The position numbers and the translations under genes are program-made. A stretch of DNA of 36,695 bases from a virus, in the IMG/VR virus record IMGVR_UViG_3300011115_000698, positions 1-36,695 of that record; one strand, 5' to 3'. This document shows, piece after piece, positions 6,442 to 11,702 of this stretch. Every line of letters starts with the position of its first letter. Position 1 is the stretch's first letter. The notes below the pieces were generated by a model, which did no database searches, was not told where the DNA came from, and worked only from the letters and a program-made list of their open reading frames with translations.

Positions 6442-7461
6442 TTACCCTATAAACACAATAATTTTTTCCAGCAAAACAACTACGTTTAAATACAAATTTT
6501 TGTATTTCTTAGAACTAAATTCGAATTTGGTTTTTAATTTTTCCAATTCCTTTTTTAAATCTTCAATTTTGTCTTTGTCGCCTTTGCTTAATTCCGCTTC
6601 AATGGCCGCCTGACGTGCTATTTCATTATTTATTTCCGCGTCTTTTTTGGCTTGTAATTCCGCAGCTATTAATTGAGCTTGCTTCCTTTCGTCTTCGGCT
6701 TTCTTTTCGGCTTCCTTGCGGGCTTTGGCGGCTTCAATGTTTAATCTTTTTTGCTCGTCAATAAGTTTATCCCTTTCGGCTTGCATTTTTGCCTCTAAGC
6801 GTTTTAATTCGGCTTTACGTTCGTTTTCTTTTTCTATTGCTTCAATCCTTAATCTTTCGTTTTCAATTTGTAAACGTTCGCGCTCTTCCGCTTCCGCTTT
6901 TTCTTTTGCTATTCGATCGGCTTCCGCTTTCATTGCGGCCTCTTCCGCGTCTTGCTTTTGAAGTATTGCCCCTTTATAAATTTTTTGGAAATCCTCCTCG
7001 GAAATTATCCCGAGGTTTAAATTGCTGATTATGTATTCCCGCACGTCTTTAATTATTATTTCGCGTTCAATACGTAATTTTTCGCGTTTTTCTAATTCGT
7101 AAAGCTCTTTAAATTTTTCCTGATTTTCTAAATGGCTTTCAATTGGCAAAATAGCGGCTTCAATAACATTGTAAACCCCTTGCACGGCACGACCATAATT
7201 CAGGCTATCCTCTTTTAATTCCTTTCTAACCTTGTCGGCGTTTATTCTTATTTCCCTAAGTGCTAAACGCGCCTCGCGTGCCATTTTCATCTCCCGAGTT
7301 TGGTTAATGTCGGTTATTACAAGGCTTTCGGCTTTTTCTTTCCATTCTTTTGCCTGATTCAAAAAAGGGGTAAAACGTTCTATTAACATTAATTGTACGT
7401 TTTGTTGTACACTTGTCTCGCTAACAACAACAATTAAATCGTTTTCAATAATATTTTTCAT
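6442..7461 (-). CDS. Coiled-coil protein of the recombination module, 339 aa
   Basis: Residues 1-160 are mixed helix (MLIERFTPFLNQAKEWKEKA, RLALREIRINADKVRKELKE). Residues 170-320 form a long, highly charged heptad-rich coil dominated by Glu, Lys, Arg and Ala (for example KAEAEERERLQIENERLRIE). The C-terminus is hydrophobic (YLNVVVLLEKIIVFIG). It starts three bases after the RecT-like gene ends, and similar coiled-coil proteins accompany RecT genes in other phages, so a helper role in recombination is plausible but unproven. The long coil makes distant similarities (for example to TolA-like proteins) uninformative. Confidence 0.8.
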   Translation of the reverse strand: MKNIIENDLIVVVSETSVQQNVQLMLIERFTPFLNQAKEWKEKAESLVITDINQTREMKMAREARLALREIRINADKVRKELKEDSLNYGRAVQGVYNVIEAAILPIESHLENQEKFKELYELEKREKLRIEREIIIKDVREYIISNLNLGIISEEDFQKIYKGAILQKQDAEEAAMKAEADRIAKEKAEAEERERLQIENERLRIEAIEKENERKAELKRLEAKMQAERDKLIDEQKRLNIEAAKARKEAEKKAEDERKQAQLIAAELQAKKDAEINNEIARQAAIEAELSKGDKDKIEDLKKELEKLKTKFEFSSKKYKNLYLNVVVLLEKIIVFIG

Positions 7462-7464
7462 GTT

Positions 7465-8172
7465 TTAATTTTCTAAGTTTGTAATTTGGTTAAATTTCGC
7501 CTCGTAAATTTCAATTAAATTTTCATTTTTAATATGCGGTTTAATTGCTTCGAGGTCTTCCAGCGTTGCGCAATCTTCAATCATAAACGTAAGGCGCTCG
7601 GCTTCCTTGTCAACCTTTGCGGGCTTTGCTATCTCTTGCACCTCTTCAACGGAATACATACCCATTAGAATCTCGGGAGCGTATAACCTACCAAAGAAAG
7701 ACGCGGCCCTATACCGCAGCATTAAATCGGGCATTGTTACCCACTTGCTCCCCGCCTTTGTTAGCCAACCCTCTTTACGGGCCATGCCAATAGACACTCG
7801 AGGGCTTTCTAGCCTTTCGTCGGTACCTTTTTCAACCGCCCAAGCCGTACAACCGTAGTCGTCACCCGTGCCGCTTATTTCAAAGCGTAGCGGGCTAAAC
7901 TTGTTAGAGGAATTAATGGCCGCAATAATAAACGACGAACTCCAAGAGGGTTTACCGTGTATTATGTATAAATTTTGCATAACCATAAGCGGCGACGCGC
8001 CTATACGGTTTGAAATTTCCAGCGCAATCATCGTGTTTTGTATATTCCCTTGAAAATCTTTTGGGACTAAATTACTTGAAGATAGCATTTTGGCTACGCG
8101 TTGCGCGTGCTCAAAGTTTGTAGGCGCTCCGAAACTACCAGAATCGGGCACGATTTGTAATTGATTTGACAT
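7465..8172 (-). CDS. recT: RecT-like single-strand annealing protein
   Basis: The 235-aa protein carries RecT-family features: AQRVAKMLSSSNLVPKDFQG near the start, then MIALEISNRIGASPLMVMQN, LYIIHGKPSWSSSFIIAAIN, and the RYRAASFFGRLYAPEILMGM segment that ends the conserved core. The tail after about residue 180 is acidic and variable (EAERLTFMIEDCATLEDLEA). It would anneal single strands made by the exonuclease downstream. The leader AAACTAAACAACACGT precedes the ATG. It is shorter than E. coli RecT (269 aa) but has the full core. Confidence 0.88.
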   Translation of the reverse strand: MSNQLQIVPDSGSFGAPTNFEHAQRVAKMLSSSNLVPKDFQGNIQNTMIALEISNRIGASPLMVMQNLYIIHGKPSWSSSFIIAAINSSNKFSPLRFEISGTGDDYGCTAWAVEKGTDERLESPRVSIGMARKEGWLTKAGSKWVTMPDLMLRYRAASFFGRLYAPEILMGMYSVEEVQEIAKPAKVDKEAERLTFMIEDCATLEDLEAIKPHIKNENLIEIYEAKFNQITNLEN

Positions 8173-8181
8173 ACGTGTTGT

Positions 8182-8508
8182 TTAGTTTAATGTAAAAGTA
8201 AATAATTCTGTTTTCCTTCCGTTTATTTCGTAAAGTTTTTTGTCCAACAATTTAATAAGTGTGTCGGTGTGCTTTTCAACTTCGTTTTGTTTTCTGTAAT
8301 TTAGGCTAAAAAAATAAACCGCTTCGCAAAGGTTTTTAATCTCGTATTTTTCAACCGCGTTTAAAATATTATTTTTTAAAGTTTCATAATCGTACTCGTA
8401 AAATTCAGGATCAAATTTTTGGTCGTTTTCTGATTCAACCGAAACGAAAAAAACAACCGCAGCGTACAGAAAAATAATAACTACGGTTATAATTGGAATA
8501 TATACCAT
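8182..8508 (-). CDS. Hypothetical membrane-anchored protein, 108 aa
   Basis: Residues 4-24 (IPIITVVIIFLYAAVVFFVS) form one strong hydrophobic helix with almost no positive charge before it. A soluble acidic domain of about 80 residues follows (YEYDYETLKNNILNAVEKYE, then a Lys/Thr-rich end). The likely form is a single-pass inner-membrane protein. It lies between the 98-aa gene and the RecT-like gene with short gaps. Function unknown; membrane proteins in early phage operons can affect the host envelope or exclude other phages, but nothing specific is visible. Confidence 0.7.
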   Translation of the reverse strand: MVYIPIITVVIIFLYAAVVFFVSVESENDQKFDPEFYEYDYETLKNNILNAVEKYEIKNLCEAVYFFSLNYRKQNEVEKHTDTLIKLLDKKLYEINGRKTELFTFTLN

Positions 8509-8510
8509 TT

Positions 8511-8807
8511 TTAAGCGTTTAAATGTGAAGTAATGTCGTTAATACCTTGTCGGTGTGCTTCATATAAAAGGTCGGCTAAAATGTTTTTATAAGCGTTTAC
8601 GAGCCTTAATTTAACGCGTGTTAATTCCTTTTCGCGGTCTAACAAATACTGACGCGAATAAATAAATTTTATTGCTTGCCACCCGTCCGCTCTATCGAAA
8701 TCAATTAAAATTATGCGATAGTTTTCAATACGGTTATTACAGTCGTGAATTAGGTCAATAATTTTCTCGGCGCGTTCTATTAAACGTCTTGTTTTTGATA
8801 CGTACAT
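8511..8807 (-). CDS. Hypothetical helical protein, 98 aa
   Basis: MYVSKTRRLIERAEKIIDLI followed by charged helices (NCNNRIEN..., REKELTRVKLRLVNAYKNIL) and an end with HRQGINDITSHLNA. Probably a small alpha-helical soluble protein. No motif recognised. The start has an AATTAAAAATTAACCCCGT leader, and the stop lies two bases before the next gene, so the two are coupled. Confidence 0.7.
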   Translation of the reverse strand: MYVSKTRRLIERAEKIIDLIHDCNNRIENYRIILIDFDRADGWQAIKFIYSRQYLLDREKELTRVKLRLVNAYKNILADLLYEAHRQGINDITSHLNA

Positions 8808-8824
8808 ACGGGGTTAATTTTTAA

Positions 8825-8995
8825 TTAGTTAATGAATTGAATTAGTTTTTGTTTTAAAATTTCTTTACCTCCCATTTTTTCAATTTTACTTTGCGGAATA
8901 AAAAGCGTTACGGGAAATTTTTTGTCGGCTACCGGTTTACGCCCGCAGCCAGCACGAGCGCCTCCTCGATTTTCTGTTTTTTTTGTTTTTTTCAT
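8825..8995 (-). CDS. Small basic Gly-rich protein, 56 aa
   Basis: ATG at 8995 gives MKKTKKTENRGGARAGCGRK, then KKFPVTLFIPQSKIEKMGG and a helical end. The Lys-rich start followed by GGARAGCGRKP resembles a nucleic-acid-contacting motif seen at the start of small phage and plasmid proteins; the FPVTLFIPQSKIE segment looks like a ribbon-helix-helix strand plus helix (inference). A conserved hairpin leader element lies upstream at 9022-9038. Possibly a small DNA-binding regulator. Confidence 0.65.
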   Translation of the reverse strand: MKKTKKTENRGGARAGCGRKPVADKKFPVTLFIPQSKIEKMGGKEILKQKLIQFIN

Positions 8996-9006
8996 TTGTT
9001 TAATTT

Positions 9007-9043
9007 AAGGTTTAAAAATATGCGCGTTAAAGCCGCGCCCCTT
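9007..9043 (-). promoter_or_regulatory. Conserved leader element with hairpin, copy 1
   Basis: On the minus strand the stem GCGCG/CGCGC (9038-9034 with 9026-9022) encloses loop GCTTTAA. It is followed by ATATTTTTAAACCTTA and then the start of the 56-aa gene. Copy 2 lies at 6070-6106 before the exonuclease. The shared plus-strand frame is TAAGnTTTAAAAAT, TGnGCGTT, AGCCGCnCCCCT. One stem pair has changed on both sides (C-G here, T-A there). Confidence 0.6.
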
Positions 9044-9049
9044 GTTTTG

Positions 9050-9083
9050 TAAATGTAAATATATTTATCAAATATTTATCAAA
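9050..9083 (-). promoter_or_regulatory. Possible promoter with direct TTTGATAAATA repeats
   Basis: The minus strand carries two copies of TTTGATAAATA (around 9083-9073 and 9072-9062) followed by TATATTTA and TACATTTA, both close to the TAnnTTTG -7 element. Spacings of 16 or 22 bases depend on which boxes are paired, so the assignment is uncertain. It would drive the 56-aa gene and the genes after it. Confidence 0.35.
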
Positions 9084-9100
9084 TTTATTTCATTTTATTT

Positions 9101-9214
9101 TTAGCCAAATAAATTTTGGTAAATATAGTCCCCAAAGGTTGCCAGCAAAAGGGAAATTAAAACTATAATTATGGCCGTTTTTTTGCTAAATTCAAAATCG
9201 TCTTTGTGTTGCAT
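9101..9214 (-). CDS. Tiny membrane protein, 37 aa
   Basis: ATG at 9214 gives MQHKDDFEFSKKTAIIIVLI, continuing with a hydrophobic helix to about residue 27 and ending YIYQNLFG. One membrane pass with an acidic N-terminus and two lysines before the helix. It fits the gap between two genes and has the A-rich leader (AAAAAATTTAAAAAAATG-like) seen elsewhere, which supports translation. Function unknown. Confidence 0.55.
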   Translation of the reverse strand: MQHKDDFEFSKKTAIIIVLISLLLATFGDYIYQNLFG

Positions 9215-9242
9215 TTTTTTAAATTTTTAAGGTTTTTTAATT

Positions 9243-9500
9243 TTAAAAAATAATTAAGTGAGTGAATCCTTCCGCATATAAAGTAATATGAAATTTGTCC
9301 GAAATAATAGAAACCCAATCCTCGCAAATTTTTATTTGAAATACGTCAACGCCTTTGAACGTATTAACGTCCCCGTATTTAACCCACACGCCGTCAGAGG
9401 ACGACCGTAAGTTGTGAATAGTTGCGATGTTTTCAGGAATTGACAATAAAATTGTTGCGGTTGTAAATTCTTTTGAATTGATGTAAGTTGTGCTCGACAT
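9243..9500 (-). CDS. Hypothetical protein, 85 aa
   Basis: MSSTTYINSKEFTTATILLS, then SSDGVWVKYGDVNTFKGVDV and a beta-rich end. No membrane helix or motif recognised. Preceded by AAAAAATAAACAAC immediately before the ATG, the leader type shared by several early genes. Second gene of the early operon that starts at about 9.76 kb. Confidence 0.7.
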   Translation of the reverse strand: MSSTTYINSKEFTTATILLSIPENIATIHNLRSSSDGVWVKYGDVNTFKGVDVFQIKICEDWVSIISDKFHITLYAEGFTHLIIF

Positions 9501-9512
9501 GTTGTTTATTTT

Positions 9513-9725
9513 TTAAAGTTGATTAATTAATTTTTTTGCTTGTTGTATTGCTTTTTTTTCGCTTAAAATACTTTCAATTTGTTTATAGCTTTCATTTATA
9601 AAACTTGTATTAGAGCCATTGATTAAAGTTAAATAGTAGTTATAGCCGTCGGATAATTTAGTGCGGTTAATTATTACTCCTTTTGTTTTTAATTCGTTCC
9701 AATATTCTTTTTTGTAGTTTGTCAT
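9513..9725 (-). CDS. First early gene, hypothetical protein, 70 aa
   Basis: MTNYKKEYWNELKTKGVIIN, then KLSDGYNYYLTLINGSNTSF and a Lys/Ile-rich helix at the end. No domain recognised. It is the first gene downstream of the promoter at 9764-9794, so it should be among the first phage proteins made. Leader AAAAAACTAAAAACAACC precedes the ATG. Early first-position phage genes often act against host functions, but nothing in this sequence points to a target. Confidence 0.7.
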   Translation of the reverse strand: MTNYKKEYWNELKTKGVIINRTKLSDGYNYYLTLINGSNTSFINESYKQIESILSEKKAIQQAKKLINQL

Positions 9726-9763
9726 TTTGGTTGTTTTTAGTTTTTTTGTTATTGTTTAGGATG

Positions 9764-9795
9764 TAAAAGTAGGAGGGTTATTTGAATTAACAAAA
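9764..9795 (-). promoter_or_regulatory. Bacteroidota-type early promoter
   Basis: On the minus strand TTTG at 9794-9791 is separated by 19 bases from TACTTTTA at 9771-9764 (one mismatch from TAnnTTTG). The first 18 bases of the site, TTTTGTTAATTCAAATAA, occur identically at the 6.38-kb promoter. It is followed by the A-rich leader of the first early gene. The shared sequence could be an extended promoter or an operator. Confidence 0.75.
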
Positions 9796-9899
9796 TAAAA
9801 AACAAACTTTTTTTAAAAAAACCATGAAACCCGCGCCCACACTACAAAGAAATTTTTTAAATATTTTTACAAATTCGGTTTTTCCTAATTTCAGGGCAC

Positions 9900-9927
9900 A
9901 AAAAAAGCCAACGTAGAAACGTCAGCC
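9900..9927 (-). terminator. Rho-independent terminator after lysozyme
   Basis: The minus strand folds GGCTGACGT/ACGTTGGCT (nine pairs, three of them G-U) around the loop TTCT and ends in a run of seven T. It lies 44 bases beyond the lysozyme stop and closes the late operon. Confidence 0.75.
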
Positions 9928-9970
9928 GTAAAAACTAATCAACCCGTATAGAGAAGGCCTCAAAGATAAG

Positions 9971-10468
9971 CTATACCCCCCATTTTACCCAATTTGTTTT
10001 AATTATTCCCGTTGAATATAAATGATATTGAGCGCGGCGTCTACGACCTAAGCCCCACAATTTGTTACCCATTCGATCCCATAAACCCGTCCCGTAAAAT
10101 TCGTTTTTTATTTTAGGGTTAAAAGGGTTTTCGTTTATTAGATCGTCTAATTTTGTTTTTAAAAAATTACCTATACCCCTATTATAAACGTAATCAACCA
10201 GCGCCGCCGATTGAGTAGGGTTTAATTTTACTTTTATGTATTGGTTTAATTGTTTTACTACGTTTTCGCATTCAATTTTAACGTATTCCAACGCTTGCTC
10301 GTGTGTAATTTTATCGCCCTTTTTTACCTTTCTTTTTTCGGCAAAGTTATAAGTAGAGCCGTAACCCAGCGTCCACACTCCCCCCGAATCCTGATAAGCC
10401 GTAGGGAAATAACCCTCAAAGGATTTTAATATTTCACATAATTTAGAATAGTCAGGATTAACGTTCAT
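9971..10468 (-). CDS. Endolysin, T4-type lysozyme (glycoside hydrolase family 24)
   Basis: The protein of 165 aa cleaves the beta-1,4 bond between N-acetylmuramic acid and N-acetylglucosamine at lysis. Taking the ATG at 10468, the catalytic triad is E18, D27 and T33 (SFEGYFPTAYQDSGGVWTLG, GYGST), the same 9 and 6 residue spacing as E11-D20-T26 in T4 lysozyme. NPTQSAALVDYVYNRGIGNF and the GLGRRRRAQ end are also typical. No signal peptide is present, so release should depend on a holin. The ATG overlaps the spanin stop (ATGA). An upstream in-frame start would extend it into the spanin gene and is not needed. Confidence 0.93.
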   Translation of the reverse strand: MNVNPDYSKLCEILKSFEGYFPTAYQDSGGVWTLGYGSTYNFAEKRKVKKGDKITHEQALEYVKIECENVVKQLNQYIKVKLNPTQSAALVDYVYNRGIGNFLKTKLDDLINENPFNPKIKNEFYGTGLWDRMGNKLWGLGRRRRAQYHLYSTGIIKTNWVKWGV

Positions 10469-10938
10469 ACACGTAATTTTAAAACGTTTAAAATAATACT
10501 TAAAAGCAATAAACAAAGCAATATTAACGACAATACAAAAAAGTTATTTGAACGCGTTTTGTATTTTTCGGCTTCATCTAAATATTGTTGTTTGAAGTAT
10601 TCAGCGTCCGACAATTGTAATTTTAAGGACTTTAAACGGGACGAATCTTCGATATATTTTGTTATCGTTGCCGTTCTATATGATAAAATTTTTTTTGCCT
10701 TAAAAGGACTTAAAATGTATTTAATTGATTCGGTGTTAATCGTATCAATAACGGGCACGCAATCAATAAAAATAGTTGTATCGTGCCAATTGTAAACCGT
10801 ATCAATTCCCCCGTCAGTACACGGGAACGCGGAACGGAAAACCGCCAACGTTTTGTCGGGGTGTTTTTCAATTAATTTTTGCGCTTTTTTTGTAGGGTTG
10901 CAACCCAGCAAAACGAATATTAATAAAAAGTATTTCAT
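10465..10938 (-). CDS. Probable unimolecular spanin (u-spanin)
   Basis: The N-terminus MKYFLLIFVLLGCNPTKK is a lipoprotein signal with lipobox LLGC, so Cys13 would carry the lipid and sit in the outer membrane. A periplasmic region of about 115 residues follows, including a coiled portion (SSRLKSLKLQLSDAEYFKQQ). The C-terminus has one strong transmembrane helix at about 130-152, ending KLRV. A lipid anchor at one end and an inner-membrane anchor at the other is the u-spanin plan known from phage T1 gp11. Its place beside the lysozyme supports a role in outer-membrane disruption. No overlapping Rz1-type gene was found. Confidence 0.85.
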   Translation of the reverse strand: MKYFLLIFVLLGCNPTKKAQKLIEKHPDKTLAVFRSAFPCTDGGIDTVYNWHDTTIFIDCVPVIDTINTESIKYILSPFKAKKILSYRTATITKYIEDSSRLKSLKLQLSDAEYFKQQYLDEAEKYKTRSNNFFVLSLILLCLLLLSIILNVLKLRV

Positions 10939-10953
10939 AGGGACAAATTTAAT

Positions 10954-10975
10954 AAAAAAAGCGGTATAAAACCGC
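10954..10975 (-). terminator. Rho-independent terminator between holin-like and spanin genes
   Basis: On the minus strand GCGGT, loop TTTAT, ACCGC, then seven T (10975-10954). The short perfect stem and T run are a clear intrinsic terminator. It falls 51 bases after the second holin-like gene and 16 bases before the spanin ATG, so it would reduce or separate spanin/lysozyme transcription from the structural operon. Confidence 0.8.
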
Positions 10976-11026
10976 CTTAATCAAACTAAGGGCTATTAAC
11001 TCCCTAATTAATAGTTTTAAAGGGTT

Positions 11027-11185
11027 TTAAGCCTTTTTAAAATCTACCGCAGCGCCTCCAAGTAATAACATACCGACAATGTTCAATACTTGACCGATAA
11101 TGTTTAAAGTACCCGTTTGGCTATTCGCCAAAAAAGTACCAACCGCCGCCAAAATTCCGCCGAGTGTGGTTTTCCAATTTTTCAT
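11027..11185 (-). CDS. Holin-like small membrane protein, 52 aa
   Basis: I take the ATG at 11185 (MKNWKTTLGGILAAVGTFLA); an upstream in-frame start would run into the neighbouring gene. Two hydrophobic, glycine/alanine-rich helices (about 8-20 and 27-46) flank a short polar turn (NSQTGTLN), and the end is basic. KNWKTTLGGILAA is a familiar opening of small holin-type proteins. Position just before the spanin and lysozyme supports a holin role. A terminator lies directly downstream. Confidence 0.7.
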   Translation of the reverse strand: MKNWKTTLGGILAAVGTFLANSQTGTLNIIGQVLNIVGMLLLGGAAVDFKKA

Positions 11186-11189
11186 AATT

Positions 11190-11351
11190 TTAATTTTTTC
11201 TTTTAGATTTTTTGTAAATAGAATACAACCCGCTCGCAATTGCTATTAATGAAGCTAAAAACGTTAATACGGGTTGAATTTCGGATATAGTTACAACGGC
11301 AAAAAAACCGCTAATTATTGTTAATGAAGGGTTATTTTCGGCGTTTTGCAT
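11190..11351 (-). CDS. Small membrane protein, possible second holin or antiholin, 53 aa
   Basis: ATG at 11351 gives MQNAENNPSLTIISGFFAVV followed by a second hydrophobic stretch (LTFLASLIAIASGLY) and a strongly basic tail (KKSKRKN). Two helices or one long pass, with a charged C-terminus typical of class II/III holins. It ends four bases before the next holin-like gene, so the pair may act together, for example as holin and antagonist. The assignment rests on topology and location only. Confidence 0.65.
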   Translation of the reverse strand: MQNAENNPSLTIISGFFAVVTISEIQPVLTFLASLIAIASGLYSIYKKSKRKN

Positions 11352-11386
11352 AGTATTCAAAAATAACAATTAAAGCAATTCAATAT

Positions 11387-11683
11387 TTAACCGTTATTTT
11401 TATTGTACCCCGTGTCTTTTACAAATAGGCTCGAATAAGTGCAAACGAAATCGTCAATAACACTATCGTCAGCGCCCCAATTTTGCAAAACTGAATCAGG
11501 AATAAACATCGAAAAATGTTCGCCTAAATCCTTTGTCCCGCCGTCTTCGGTTACGTAAATAAGCGAGCAATTTATTTCGGCGTTTGTGATATTTCTATTT
11601 AATACAACCGACCAGAAAATAGCATTGCATTTGTTTTGTAAAAGGTTACCCGTAGGAAACTCGATTAATCGTAAATAATTCAT
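11387..11683 (-). CDS. Hypothetical protein, 98 aa
   Basis: MNYLRLIEFPTGNLLQNKCN followed by beta-rich sequence and an acidic C-terminal half (NWGADDSVIDDFVCTYSSLF). No signal peptide or membrane segment. It lies between the large fibre-like gene and the membrane proteins of the lysis cassette. It could be a fibre chaperone or small virion protein; the sequence does not decide. Confidence 0.65.
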   Translation of the reverse strand: MNYLRLIEFPTGNLLQNKCNAIFWSVVLNRNITNAEINCSLIYVTEDGGTKDLGEHFSMFIPDSVLQNWGADDSVIDDFVCTYSSLFVKDTGYNKNNG

Positions 11684-11702
11684 AAATAAATTTTAATAAA
11701 TT

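Larger units (their letters stand above)
9726..9970 (-). other. Largest intergenic region: end of late operon and start of early operon
   Basis: These 245 bases lack a convincing gene on either strand. They hold, in order of transcription, a terminator (9927-9900) after the lysozyme gene, an AT-rich stretch with several A and T runs, and a promoter (9794-9764) for the early genes. It is the natural beginning and end of the single transcription circuit. It is also the best place to look for an origin or packaging site, though no iterons or palindromes were seen. Confidence 0.7.

Noticed and set aside
9726-9970. tRNA or small RNA gene
   Set aside because: No cloverleaf or CCA-end pattern; only a terminator hairpin and promoter boxes are visible.
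11185-11239. Longer start for the 52-aa holin-like protein
   Set aside because: The extension runs in another frame of the neighbouring 53-aa gene and puts a polar stretch before the first helix.
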